This document shows positions 48,775 to 60,700 of a DNA stretch of 64,000 bases, in pieces. Source of the DNA: Beverwykella pulmonaria. Lineage: Eukaryota > Ascomycota > Dothideomycetes > Pleosporales > Melanommataceae. The notes below the pieces were generated by a model. The model saw nothing but the letters and a program-made list of their open reading frames with translations. It made no database searches and was not told the origin of the DNA. The translations under genes and the position numbers were made by a program. Location of the stretch: assembly GCA_001599595.1 (NCBI GenBank), contig BCHH01000008.1, positions 2,057,690-2,121,689 of the forward strand, in the 5' to 3' direction. Each line of letters starts with the position of its first letter. Positions within the stretch are counted from its first letter, which is position 1.

Positions 48775-50966
48775 CTATTCGGCCTTGGTGAATTCTTTTG
48801 CGTCGGCGTACTTCTTTTCGTGGACAGCGATGGCACTGGAGACGAGTTAGCATCACAACACGATAAGATCAGTGCGAGGAAAGGAGTGGCATACCGCCCA
48901 CTGGGATCCGTCTGGTTGCTCCACGTCGGGACCCATCGCAGCACCGTTTTCGCACAGTACGGCGGGAAGTGCTCGTCGAACATGCACCGATACCAATACG
49001 CCTCCTTGGAGTCAGGGATGTCGGCGCCCCACTCCGGCTTGGGGTTCTTCATCATCTCGTCCGTGACATTCATTTCAGCGTGGTCTTTCAGCGCGTCAAT
49101 CCACCCGTAGCCCACTCCGTCCGAGAACTGCTCCTTCTGTCTCCAGAGAATGTTGTCGGGGAGGTATGGTGCCATCTCCGGCTCGTCGGTGGTATCGAAG
49201 GCTTTGCGGATAATGTATTTCTCAATGCGCTCCTTGGTCACCATCTTCTCGGCCGGGTCGACGTTCATGGCGACGTCGAGGAACTGCTTGTCGAGGAACG
49301 GCACACGCGCCTCGACGCCCCATGCAGACGTCGACTTGTTGGCCCGGAGACAGTCGGACAGGTGCAAGTCGTTGACTCGGTGGATTAGCTCCTTGTGAAA
49401 CTCGGCCTTGTTGGGCGCGTTGTGGAAATACAGATATCCGCCAAAGATCTCGTCGCTCCCTTCTCCCGAAAGCACCATCTTGACGCCCATTGCCTTGATT
49501 TTCCGGCTCAGCAGGAACATGGGCGTCGAGGCGCGGATCGTAGTCACATCAAAGGACTCCAAGTGATAGATAACGTCGGAAAGAGCGTTGAGGCCATCGT
49601 CGATGGTAAACGTAAAGGTGTGGTGTTTCGTTCCTAGGAAGTCTGCGACCTGTTTGGCAGCAATTCCGTCTGGGGAGCCCTCCAGGCCGATGGAGAAGGT
49701 GTTCAGCTGAGGGAGAATCTGTACGGTGGCCAGTTCGTTGGCGTCGTCGATTCCTACCAGATGTCCTTGGGCGTGTCCATCTGGCTCGAAGCCGTTGGCC
49801 ACTCCGTTGGTGCCGCTGGCGCGCTTCTTCGCCAGTTCGTTCAATCGCAGCGTCTCCCGTTGCGCGATCGAGGCGACCAAACTGGAGTCGAGACCGCCCG
49901 ACAGAAGCACACCGTAGGGCACTTCAGCCATCAGCCGCTTCCGCACTGAGTTCTCCAGCTTTGCCCTGAGCAGCTTGTAGTCTACCGGCGTCGTGGGGAT
50001 GTTGTTTGGGTCGACAAGCCACTTGGGGTCGTAGTATCGCGTCAGCTTGTCCGTCTTGGAGTCGTAGACGTGGCCAGGAGGGAAGGACATGATGTCGTCG
50101 CAGACGGGGTGGAGACATTTGAGCTCCGAGGCAAAGTATACCGACCCCGGGGTCTTGCTCGACCTGCCCATGTAAAAGGTGGTGATTCCGATGGGGTCGC
50201 GTGCCGCGATAACGCGGTCCTGGACCTTGTCATGGAGGACCCACGAGAACATGCCGTCCAGATATCGAGGAGTGTCCAAGTCATGCTCGAGGTACTGCCT
50301 TCTGTCAGCGTCTCCCGTCCATGTGTATGCAGCCTCCATGTCCTTACCAGTGGAATGATAACCTCGCAGTCCGAGTGTGTCTTGAAGTTGTATGGCGTCT
50401 TGAGGCCCTTGCGGAGGATGCGGTGGTTGTAGATCTCGCCATTGACGGCCAGAGACACAGTGCCCTCCTCGTTCACCAGCGGCTGCGCGCCCGAGTCTAC
50501 TCAGCGTAAGTGTTTGTGCCCAAATTCCCTTGTGGTGTGACCGCGTACCGACGCCGACGATGCTCAGACGCTCGTGGACAAGGACTGCGCATAGTCAGTG
50601 CTCTGCCACAAGGCCTCCGGCTTCTTGAGGGCTCACTAGTGTCATTTGCGATCCAATTGCCACCTGCAGCATGTCAGTTATCGCGTCCCCCCGGCGCATA
50701 CCGCATAGGTTCGGGCCTGCTCACTCCAATCCGGACCCCGATGTCGGACGCTTTTGCCGGGAGTCAGTATACGGCTGGAGAGACAATCGGTGAGAGTGAG
50801 ACTCACGCCTTGCCCATTTTCAAGGCCGTCGGCTTGAACTTTTGCACATCGGGGTGGCTTGGAAGGGGTCAGTCACGTATCAGTCACATAGCGGGGGGCC
50901 ATGGGGAACGCCAGAACAATAGGAAGCCGCGGGCGCATACCGGTAGCAGGCGAAGATTCCACACAT
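48775..50966 (-). CDS. ASN1: Glutamine-dependent asparagine synthetase
   Basis: Eight exons: 50966-50941, 50857-50807, 50750-50725, 50663-50637, 50584-50549, 50496-50348, 50294-48895 and 48835-48775. They sum to 592 codons. The enzyme makes asparagine from aspartate, glutamine and ATP. The chain starts [14 protein letters not shown], with Cys2 the glutaminase nucleophile. It continues HRGPDWSGNW and NGEIYNH of the class-II amidotransferase domain. The synthetase domain has the ATP pyrophosphatase loop [16 protein letters not shown] and later [17 protein letters not shown]. The C-terminus reads [10 protein letters not shown]. Five of the first exons are 26-51 bp, an unusually fragmented 5' part. 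A TGACTC element lies 85 bp upstream. Confidence 0.95.
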
Positions 50967-51730
50967 GTTGGCTGTGCAGAGTCGAGGCGAGGTGAGGAGG
51001 TGAGGGACGGTATCTGGGGAGTCTGGTGGTTTATGTAGCAGCAGCGAGCGTGACTCCCATTTATTTTGGCTCAAGAAATTGTTACTCAACCAGCGTTGCG
51101 CCGCGCATCGGTGCCCGCCCCACCACGCCCACGTTCAGGGGACGTGCTCAAAGCCGACAATATCCCTTGTGATCACCGTCGCCTCCCAAGCCGCAGCAAA
51201 TGCACGCAGCCATGTGGGCGCGAAGGGTGGGATTCGAAGCGTTCGCGAAGGTCGTTGCACGTCCCAAATAAATTCCGCAACCTTGTTCCCCCACACTGCA
51301 CAAGGCGAGCTTCGCCATTGGCTCGCGCCACGGAGCGATGACTGCATGCAAGAAGGGCACGAACAGCTTCCCAACCCGATTATCAAACCTATCATATAAC
51401 TATTCATGTTGTACAACCCCATAAGAGCGACATGTTCTAACTCCTGGCAAGCCACGGCTTCTCCAATTGCTTGCCCACCCAAGACCCCAAGGAAGAAACA
51501 GCCCGGAAGCTCCATGGGGTAATTAATCACGCGAAGAAGTGAAGAAAAAAAAAAAAAAAGGAAAACACCCTCCCTCCACGCCTTCCGGTCCGCTCGAGAT
51601 GCTTTTCGTGCCCGACGGATCGAGATTTCATCATCTGACACCCCACACTCTCCCCTCATCGTAAATCCGGGGCCGTTGATGACGCACGGCATGCAGCTTG
51701 GCGGGTGGGATTGCATTGCGGGGGAGCGCT
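50967..51730. other. ASN1 upstream region and VAP 3' flank
   Basis: Promoter side of ASN1 (minus) and 3' side of the VAP gene (minus). Contains a poly(A) run at 51545-51559. No gene seen. Confidence 0.5.
51051..51056 (+). promoter_or_regulatory. TGACTC, possible Gcn4/Cpc1 site
   Basis: The core of the Gcn4/Cpc1 response element, 85 bp before the ASN1 start codon. Asparagine synthetase is a known target of general amino acid control in yeast. A lone six-base match is weak evidence. Confidence 0.35.
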
Positions 51731-52922
51731 TCAAAACAAAAAGTACGCGAGAAGGAAGCTGAGAAGGCACAGCCCAGCCACGATCTGGACGGGGACGCCA
51801 CCGGCGGGCGGATTTTGCACCCCCATGGCCGTTGCCAGCTTCTCCTTTGAGTCGCCTAACGAATCCGTCTTCCGCTGGCGGAGCCCCGAGCTGCTCTCCA
51901 GCTGCTGAGTAAGTCGCGCAATGGTGGCTTTCGCTTCTGCAAGCTGGGCCTGGACATCGGCGGAGGACGTTGGGACGGCGTTGGCTACGCCTGCGGCCGC
52001 GGCGGCGACGGAAGACTTGATGCCGGAGGTAGTAGGGGCTCGGGCCGGCTCTTTCGATTCTCCAGTGCTCTTGCTATCCAGATATCGGGGCTCAGGTCGC
52101 TGAGCCGAGCTGGCAGTCGTGTCCGACGAGCCACGTTGCGGCGTGACCGCCTCCGGGGAGGGCGACGGGAGCACTGGGCGTTCCTCGCGCTGGCTCACGC
52201 CGTTCGTCTTGGGGGTGGATGCAGCAGTCTCGTCGGCAGGAAGGAAGACAACCCTAATCTTCTTCTCCTGAATGGACGATTTGCTCGTCTGCTCGATGTG
52301 TGACCACTGCGCGAACCGCGTCAATTCTGTCCCACGCTTCTCCAGAAGGATTCCTTACGAGAGAAGCAACGTTGGTGAACTCCTTATCAGCGGTGACAAG
52401 CACGGATTGCACGAGGAACTTGTCCCTGCATTTGGCGTCGGGAGCGGGATCTTCTTTCATCGCTTGGAGGAGAACTATCGTTACGCGTCAGCGGGTTGCC
52501 GAAACCCCGCGGGGGCGCGCATATATGCGATTCCCTACTTTGCACTTCCACATCTTTGCCAGGCTCAATGCGGCCGCTGTTTGGTCTCACACAGTATCTG
52601 CAACACGACAATCAGCCAGGTGGGGGGGAGGGCGGATCGGGCTGGGTCCGTACTGCTTGGGCGCTGTTGTTTTCACCTGCATCGCGTCAGTCAACCGCTA
52701 TAAGAAGCGCTTTACGAGTGCATCGGGGGGGCGCATCTCTTGCCAAAGGCTGCTCACCTTGAAGGCCACCGGGTCTGAATGAGGGTTGCCCAGCCGGAGC
52801 GTCTGTGAGACTTCCTGCTGGAACGGTCCTGTGCGATTTCAGCGGCTGCATCCCATTCCGCACCATGTATGCGAAGACTCACGCTTGAAGCCAAGCTCCG
52901 GGGGGTCAAGTTCGACAGACAT
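51731..52922 (-). CDS. SCS2: VAP/Scs2-type ER membrane contact protein
   Basis: Six exons: 52922-52883, 52828-52758, 52676-52654, 52597-52539, 52474-52359 and 52306-51731, 294 residues. The first 120 residues are a major-sperm-protein domain starting MSVELDPPELGFKRPFQQEV. It contains SDPVAFKVKTTAPKQYCVRP, the conserved FFAT-binding face, and later GKDVEVQILLQAMKEDP. A Ser/Pro-rich linker, a coiled coil (VQAQLAEAKATIARLTQQLE) and a C-terminal membrane anchor (VQIVAGLCLLSFLLAYFLF) complete the VAP layout. Scs2 proteins tether the ER to the plasma membrane and bind FFAT-motif lipid-transfer proteins. The third exon is only 23 bp. Head to head with the UBX gene. Confidence 0.9.
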
Positions 52923-53525
52923 TTTGCGGTGTTGGAAGTCGGAGGCCTTGGTAATCAGATGTCGGTCGGGAGGTCGTGCGGCGTGTGGCGTGCGGCGTGC
53001 AGCGCAATGGAACAGATGGGCACGCGGATTGCGGTGGGTTCGATGAAGGGCGATCGCAGGGGCGGAGGAGCGAGTGAGTGCCGCGGGTTGTGGGATGGTC
53101 GTTAGGCGGCGTAGAGGGTGAGGTGTTCTTGGTTGCTGAAACCCAAGCGAGGCGAGAGAGACAGACGTCAGCGATTGAAGCTAGGCTAGCTGCCAGCTCC
53201 GAGCGACGACTGGGCACAGCGAGGCTCACGCCAATAGCTCTCGCCAGGAAGCACTTTACTCTACCAAACGTGCGTGCTGCGTCTAAACTTGCATATACAG
53301 GGTTTCAAAGTTGCATGGGGCCTGTCATTCACGCACGGTCGTGAAATCATTCCCCAGTTCGACGCGCTTCTATAGAGTGAATAACCCCGCTACCGCTACT
53401 GCTACTGCCTACCACCCTCACCAAAAACCTCCACTCGAACCCATCCTTGACCATCTCCGAAGAGCCTCTCCGAACAATAAAGCACCCCCTCACTCCACGG
53501 TTTCTACAACACACAACCGCCCATC
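52923..53525. promoter_or_regulatory. Shared promoter of VAP and UBX genes
   Basis: A 0.6-kb gap between divergent start codons. No specific element recognised. Confidence 0.4.
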
Positions 53526-54573
53526 ATGCCTTCGGATCTAGAGCAGCTCATCGACATGGGCTTCGACCAGGAGCGCGCCGCTCTCGCCGTCAAGCAGACC
53601 GGTGGGCGTGAGCATTCCCCAGCTCCTCAATCATACAGAGAGCTAACCAAATCATAGTCCAAGGTGCCATCGACTGGCTGGACACGAACCAAGACAAATC
53701 TATCGAGCAGATAAAAGAGGCACAAGCTTCCGCGTCCGACGAAGCACCAGAGCTCAAGGCCGGCGAGGAGGCGAAGTCCCTAGTCTGCGATGACTGCGGA
53801 CGGAGACTCAAATCGGTGGCCCAGGCCGAATGGCACGCAAGCAAGACGTACGTCACCCTACATTACAGTATTCCGTGACATGGTACAGAAATGAGAAATG
53901 TATCACTAATGCCGCCACCAGCGGCCACGAGAACTTCTCTGAATCAACCGAAGAAATCAAGCCCCTCACCGAAGAAGAAAAAGCCGCCAAACTGGAAGAA
54001 CTCAAGGCGAAGCTCGTCGAAAAGCGCGCCGCCCAAGAAGCGCAAGACAAAATCGACCGCAAGAAGAACGAGCAGATCCGGCTCAAATCCACCAAGGAAT
54101 CCCAAGATATCAAGGAAGAGCTGCAGAAGAAGGAACGTCTGAAGGAGGCCCAGGCCAAGAAGCGCGAGAAGCACGACGAGATCGAAGCGCGGAAGCGCGT
54201 GCTGGCGAAACTCGAGGCGGACAAAGCGGAGCGCAAGAGAAAGGCTGACGCCGAGAAGGCCCAGCGGGCCGGGCTTGCTCCCGCGCCCGTCGCCGAGGAG
54301 AAACATGCTACGAGTAGTGGGCCCACGACGTCGAAACCCGCGTCTGCATACACCGAAGCACGGTTGGCTCTCCAGACGCCTTCCGGACGGGTCACCAAGA
54401 CGTTCCCTGTTGAGACGACCCTCTTCGAAGTCGCACACGCTCTCTCAGAAGATGGACTCGAGGTCAATTCGTTCACGCAGAACTTCCCCAAGAAGGTGTA
54501 CGACAAGACGGACTTTGGCATGACGCTCAAGGAGGCGGGCTTATTCCCCAGTGCTGCCCTGATTATCAAGTAG
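53526..54573 (+). CDS. UBA-UBX protein, SAKS1/UBXN1-like
   Basis: Three exons, 53526-53601, 53658-53847 and 53922-54573, 305 residues. An N-terminal UBA domain (MPSDLEQLIDMGFDQERAAL, then GAIDWLDTNQDKS) binds ubiquitin. A C2H2-type finger follows (LVCDDCGRRLKS...EWHASKTGHENF, spanning the second splice site). Then comes a long charged coiled coil of Lys/Glu/Arg (residues about 115-210). The C-terminal UBX domain (ARLALQTPSGRVTKTFPVET, then FTQNFPKKVYD) docks on Cdc48. This UBA-finger-coil-UBX order is that of SAKS1/UBXN1, adaptors that shield or deliver ubiquitylated proteins to Cdc48. A 304-codon open frame lies antisense to the coil region and is a codon-bias shadow. Confidence 0.9.
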
Positions 54574-54888
54574 ACTTGGGGACCTCCGAGGTGTTGCACA
54601 AGGGATGGTTTGAACAAGGCGTTGGAAGCCAGTATGCACCATCTGCGACTTGGCCATCTAGAACTGCTCACGAAAATCAATCGTGGGGGACATTTGCATG
54701 GATGGGTATGGGTAATGCATAAATGAGCAAGAGCTCCAGTAGCTCCACGATATAAAATCATAATCAATATCTATTAGATCCTCGTTGCCGCAGTGACACC
54801 GTAATGATGCTTCTATCCCTAACAATGCCAGTGCCCACATAACGCCGTATCATGCACCCAAAGTATCTCAACGCTGCTGTCCACCTCT
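54574..54888. other. 3' flanks of UBX and RecQ genes
   Basis: Convergent gene ends, no further gene seen. Confidence 0.5.
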
Positions 54889-56498
54889 TCACTCATAATC
54901 ATCCACCTCATACCGCCCCTGCTCCCTCTGCGTAGAACACCACTCCTCACTCGCCAGCCCTCTCCCCTTCCTCCTTACCAGCTCCCTAGAATCCTTACAC
55001 CAATCGCACGCAAAATCACACGGCGGGACCTCCTCGTCACCAAAATACCTCGCAATCGTCTTATGTCTGCATCCCTCCGTGTTCTCGCAATACTCGACCA
55101 GGGCCTGCAGACTCTTGGCCCGATTCATTATCTGCTGCTGCTGCGCTGCTGCATTCGACCCTTTAGTAGGCTGCCGCGCGTGGTCCCGTGCCATCATATT
55201 GGCGGCGCGATCGCGGTCTTCGCGCCCGTAGTAGAGGATGCACGCTGATGCTTTTCCGTCCCGGCCGGCGCGCCCGGCTTCTTGGTAGAAACCCTCGAAG
55301 GATTTGGGGATTTGCCAGTGGACGACGAAACGCACGTTTTCTTTGTCGATGCCCATTCCGAAGGCAGTGGTGGCTACTATGACATCATACCCGGCCTTGT
55401 TATCGACCCAGCCTGAGAGCGCGTCTGCGCGTTCCACGTGTGGCAGGCCAGCGTGGTACGGTTTAGCGCCTATGCCGTCAGCGCGGAGACGGGCGGCGAG
55501 ACTCTCGCAGTCTTTCCGGAAGAGCGTGTAAATAATTCCGGGGACATTGTCGGTGCGTTGGTTTTGGCTTGCGAGCTGAGACGCTCTTTCTGGGTTTGCT
55601 GCTCTTCGGGCGTGCGCTGCTTTGAGCCAGCGTAGGAAGTCGGGGTAGTGGTCTTCGTCGTCGGATTTGAAGCGGACTTCGTAGTGGAGGTTTGGCCGGC
55701 TGGTCGTCATTTTGAACATTTTTAGTTTGGAGGCATCGAGGGCCAGCGTGGTGATTACGTCCTCACGGACCCGAGATGTTGCTGTGGCGGTGAGGCATAT
55801 GATGGGCACGTCGGGGAACTCGGTTTTGAAGAAGGAGAGTTGTTGGAAGGAGGGCCGGAAGTCGTGGCCCCATTCGCTCACACAGTGGGCTTCGTCGATG
55901 GCGATACGTGCAAGCTCCCGTTGAGAATGGATGATGCGTAGGACGCCGCGGAAGTGCTCGAGCTGGCAGTACTCTGGAGTGACGTAAAGGAGACGAGTGA
56001 GAGGGTGTCCGCATTTGAGATCTTCCATGATGTGCTTTTTGGCTGAGGGCGTGGTCGTGCTGTTGATAGTTTCTACGCGGATGTTCGCTTTGCGCATGGA
56101 TGCTACTTGATTGTTCTGAAATTCGGTCAGCCTCTTTCCTGAGGAAGTTTGAAGGTTTGGGGTGTTACCATCAAAGCGAGAAGTGGAGATATCACAATTG
56201 TGACTTGCAAGATCAGCATGTGCAAGATGCTTCAGGGGTTTTTAAAACGTACTGCCGAAATCAACAATCGACGGTAGCTGGTAGCACAGGCTTTTCCCAA
56301 ATGACGTCGCAGCCTGCAGAAAGACATCTTCACCTTCCAGTGTGGCTATGATCACTTCACGTTGAAGTGGTCTGCATGATCGTTGTTAGATAAGGGCATA
56401 TTTTGGTGTTTGACAACAGCTAACCTGAACGAGCGCTTTCCAAAGACGCGACGCAAAGTGAAGTCAATATCATAGTGAGTCTTCCTTTTACCGGTCAT
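54889..56498 (-). CDS. Short RecQ-family DNA helicase
   Basis: Four exons, 56498-56425, 56371-56253, 56203-56169 and 56115-54889, 484 residues. The start (MTGKRKTHYDIDFTLRRVFG) leads straight into motif 0 (FRPLQREVI). Motif I reads AATSFGKSLCYQLP, where RecQ proteins usually have TGxGKS. Motif II is the DEAH box (IDEAHCVSEWGHDFRP), motif III LTATATSRVREDV, and motifs V-VI are IVATTAFGMGIDKENVRFV and YQEAGRAGRDG. A cysteine cluster (YCENTEGCRHKTIARYFGDE, then PPCDFACDWC) is the RecQ zinc-binding domain. It stops soon after, with no winged-helix or HRDC domain. RecQ enzymes unwind DNA 3' to 5' at repair and recombination intermediates. It is not Sgs1-like in size. Divergent from the GNAT gene. 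Confidence 0.85.
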
Positions 56499-56975
56499 GT
56501 TGAGTTCCTGGGTGAGGTATGAAGATGGCAGAAACCTTTTTTTCCAGCTTTTTAGACGCGAGTTTTGAATTTTGAGAGCCGCGCTAGGGTTCAGGTAAGG
56601 TAGAATGGTAGAATTGGTAGGTCGGAGACCGGACAAAGCTCATTGTGATTCGCTGCTTGCAGCTAATAAACTTGGATGCAGATTCTATGGAGGGAAGAAG
56701 CGGTCGCGTTGGCCTGGTGTTGTTGCAAAAGCACAGGGCAAGTCAAGTACGTACTCACGTGGTTCCCAGCCGAACTTCAAGCTTTGAAAAAACTTCTAGC
56801 TCCCACTTCACAGAGCCATTACGGATTGGATTGTTCAAGCTCGGCGAAGGCAAAATTCATCAATTCATTTTTCATATGCACTTTTCTTCCTGCTGAGGAA
56901 TTAGCGCAGTTTTCAACAAGAGCATTGAGTGACGACTTTGCTCCCTGGTGCTCACCCTTGTGCACCAGCGCGCAA
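56499..56975. promoter_or_regulatory. Shared promoter of RecQ and GNAT genes
   Basis: 477 bp between divergent start codons. The plus frame is open back to 56676 without a convincing earlier start. Confidence 0.4.
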
Positions 56976-57482
56976 ATGTCTCAAAGCTCCTGTCCTTCTC
57001 AAGCTATGCTCGATGGATTCTACCTAAGGGACTTCACTTCGTTCTCTCCCATAGAGCGACTGTCGATCATGGAAAGGGTGGCTAAAACTGAGAAGAAGAC
57101 CTTTCCTTCAAGCGAAGTCTTTGATTTCGAGTCAGAACTCAAGAAGAAGAACACCAGCATGATTCTAGCAATGAAAGGTGATGGGTCCAAGGAACTAGTT
57201 GGCTATCTGGTCTACCTGCGAATGAAGCGGCTGGCTCTTCTACACAAGATTTGCGTTATTAGCCAAGAGAGAGGGAAAGGCGTCGGAAAATGTCTCGTAC
57301 ATTCCGTCCAACTCGATTTGAAGAAAGGGGGCTGCGGTAGCATCCAACTGTGGGTTGACGAAGCTCGCAAACCAGCTCGGGCATTATACCAGTCGTGTGG
57401 GTTCCAACAAATTGATCGATGCCTGGACTACTACGGCCCCGGGCGAACAGGTTTGAAAATGCAATTGTCCATCGAAAAATGA
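56976..57482 (+). CDS. GNAT-family N-acetyltransferase
   Basis: Intronless, 168 residues from the ATG giving MSQSSCPSQAMLDGFYLRDF. The acetyl-CoA binding motif A of the GNAT fold is visible as ICVISQERGKGVGKCLVHSV (Q/RxxGxG/A form). The C-terminal motif B is ARALYQSCGFQQIDRCLDYY, the usual 'alkylYxxxGF' pattern. The N-terminal helix (ERLSIMERVAKTEKKTFPSS) resembles plant and fungal N-alpha-acetyltransferase-like proteins. The substrate, whether protein, polyamine or small molecule, cannot be told. An earlier in-frame extension to 56676 lacks an obvious reason to be coding. Confidence 0.8.
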   Translation: MSQSSCPSQAMLDGFYLRDFTSFSPIERLSIMERVAKTEKKTFPSSEVFDFESELKKKNTSMILAMKGDGSKELVGYLVYLRMKRLALLHKICVISQERGKGVGKCLVHSVQLDLKKGGCGSIQLWVDEARKPARALYQSCGFQQIDRCLDYYGPGRTGLKMQLSIEK

Positions 57483-57753
57483 GTTGCCAGCAATGCCTTT
57501 TGGCTAGTCTCAGGCATGCTGAAAGGTGGCCGGACAAACCTCATCCCTTGCTTGCGCAGCCCCTCGACTTCGCGCACCAGATATTCATTGCTTGAGTTCC
57601 ATGTGTAGGATGCAAGGCATGCAAACGCGAAAGCGCGTTGAAGCGCGACGAATTTCAATATTCCAAAAAAGAGAAGGCTGTATGATGAGGTAGATTTCAG
57701 CAGTTTTGCTCCCTCGTCCACTTTCGCAGCATTGTCCAATTCGAACGATCACT
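57483..57753. other. Intergenic between GNAT and AXL2
   Basis: Short spacer with the AXL2 promoter. No gene seen. Confidence 0.5.
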
Positions 57754-60700
57754 ATGACGGCTGCCCGGTAAGCTCAGAGAACTCGCTTGAGGAAACATAA
57801 ACTTTGCTGATATTATCACAGAATATTCAAAATGTTGGTTGAGACCATCGTCTTCACTACAGTAACCGCATCGTTGTCTCAAGTGGATTTCCCACTCAAT
57901 TCACAGCTTCCTACTATCGCACGAACCGGGCAATTCTATAGCTTCCAGTTTGCATGTACGACGTTTCAACCTAATTGCGACAGACTACAATACTCTTTGA
58001 TCGGGAACCCCTCCTGGCTATCTCTCAATGGCAAGAATAGGACACTCTGGGGCACCCCTGGGGCTGGAGATGCAGGAATGGTTACTTTCATAATTGCAGC
58101 CGCAGGAGAAGCTGGCACAATTGCTAATATGGAAGCAAAACTTTTTGTTGCAGATCACGATGCTCCAAAGACGAACGGAAACATCACACAACAGCTTTCC
58201 AACGCCGGACAACTTTCGGGCCCCAGAACTTTGACACTTCTTCCATCGAGGCCATTCGGAGTCAAGTTTCCTTTGGATCTCTTCCAATCTACCGGGAAGA
58301 GCCTGACCTATTATGCTACATTGACGGACCATACCCCTCTACCTGCCTGGATCAGCTTCGATGCGCCATCACTGCATTTTACTGGGATCACTCCGCCTCT
58401 AACATCTGCACCTCAATCATATGAGATTCTTTTGATAGCCTCTGATATTCCAGACTTTGCGGCAGCTTCAACATCGTTCACTCTGGTGATCAGCAACCAC
58501 CAGCTGCTCTTTAAACCCCTGCAGCAGACGATGAACTTGTCGAAAGGAGATCATGTCAATATCTCCGGTCTACAGGGCAAAATATTTCTTGACAGTGCAC
58601 CCATCACAGACGAAGACATCCAGTCTGCTACTGCGGAGCTGCCATCTTGGCTATCGTTCAACAATAAGACGTTGGAAATTACCGGAATACCTCCGTCTGA
58701 TTGCATATCTCAAGACATCAGCATCACCATACAGGACAGGTTTGGAGATACGGCAAAGTACTCAATTCGCCTTGTCTTCAATACTCGCCTTTTCACTGCA
58801 GAGATCGGACGGCTGAACATTACTGCTGGAGAAGATTTTGAGTACATCATCCCACGATCTCTCCTTACCAAGGAGGACGAGGTTGTCTTCATCGACCTTG
58901 GTTCTCTCACTGAATGGCTTCAGTTCAATCCAGCTACCCTCACCATCCGAGGGAAGCTTCCTGAAAATTTCACTTCTCAAGACGTTCACGCCACTCTTAC
59001 AGCAACGGCCACCGACGACAAAATTACGGACTCCCAACCTTTTGGATTTCATGTCTTCGGCACAGGAACGCACAACTATTCTGGGAGCAATACAGCTAGC
59101 TCAGGTCCTGTACCGCCTAGCGCGTCTAGCGAAATCTCTGAGGCATACAATCACCATCACAGGTCCAAGAGAGAAGCTATAATACTCGCCTCTGTGCTAA
59201 CGTCAATATTCATGTTGGCAATCGTACTGGCATTCGTTGTAGTATACTGGCGGCGGAATAGGCACATAAAAGGATACATCAGCCCTAGGAACCCAAGAAG
59301 CCCGAGGAAAGCCGATATATCGCGGCCGATTCTCATAAAACACGACGAATGGGAAGATGTAGACAAGGTTATGGATGCAGACCTCGGAAAAGGGACAGGT
59401 GACGACATTATATCAGGACGAACTCTGGAACGCCCGCCCCAACTTGACCTTCATTTACCAGCCAAGAGTAAGACTGGACATACGCTGGTAGACTCAATAG
59501 ATGAGGGTGAGACCAAGATACTCACAGCATTTGACCGCTCAGATTGGGGTTTCAAGGACGAAGCTGGGCCTTCACACCATCCGCATGATTCGATGAAAAT
59601 TCCCACTGAAATGGCAAGACGAGAGTCTGATACGTTGATCCCACCTACCAAGCATCGACGACGGAAGACAGCTGAATATCGCAATTCCTACCGTAGCTCT
59701 GGTTTGCCTATTAATCGTTGGCTGACTGGGCTTGGACATGGACGACATACGCACACTCCATCTCGAAGTAATACCAATTTTTCAATATATCGATGCCCAA
59801 ATAGCTGGAACTCATACACCAATACCACAAGGTCCACGAGCATACTATCAGCGGCGCCTGTAGCCTTCCCTCAGCCCACTGCCGTACGCCATACAACGCA
59901 ATTGACAACCCCGAGGGAGAAACAGCACAGTATACGCTTGGTACCAGCACTAACGTGCAATAGTCTGGTGGATCGTCGGACCATTGATGAGAAGCGCAGG
60001 AGCTATATTCGAAAACGAGCGTCTGCTCAGTACTCGGTACCCTTTTTTGGGGCCAGCTCGTCTCGTGTCTCTTCCTCTAGCTACAAGTCACCTCCTAGGC
60101 TATCCAGCCAACCGGAAGGCCCTTCACGCGGTGTTCTCTCGCCATTGGTAGCCAACATGGTCGTTGGGCCAGACGATGACATAGCTGGAAAGGTGGAAGG
60201 CGAGCTTCCTGCTTCTCTGAGGATTCGCAAGCCACCCGAAAACCCTACAGTCGAATCTCCCCCGGCCTTCGCTGGAAGTCTTCGTAAACCGCCCTCAGAA
60301 AGGTCCTTCACCCAGAGGCACACCACAGCTGGTGCAACCAATCATAATCGGGTTCAGAAACACTACAGACGACTAGGTACCGCAGTCTGCGTAGGCTATC
60401 CACCTGGTAGGCGGTCTTCTACTGAGTACAGTCGGACTAGTAGCAAGATCTTTGAAGATGCGGAAATAAGCGAAAGCGGGTACTCAGTGGAAGAAGACAT
60501 CACAGAATACGAGAAGAGAACCGCGCTGAAAGCGAACCAATTTATCGTGCCTCCACTAAAACTGCCTGGTCTACGGAAAAACAAACGAGACGGCGAGAAG
60601 GATAGTAATAGGGATAGTAACAGGGACAGCAAACGGGATAGCAAGCAACAGACTAAACGCACAAGTGAACGAGAAACCACACCCTACTCTTTTTCCCTCA

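Noticed and set aside
53853..54767. 304-codon open frame on the minus strand
   Set aside because: It is antisense to the Lys/Glu-rich coiled coil of the UBX protein; the Ser/Phe/Leu-rich translation is the usual shadow of that codon use.
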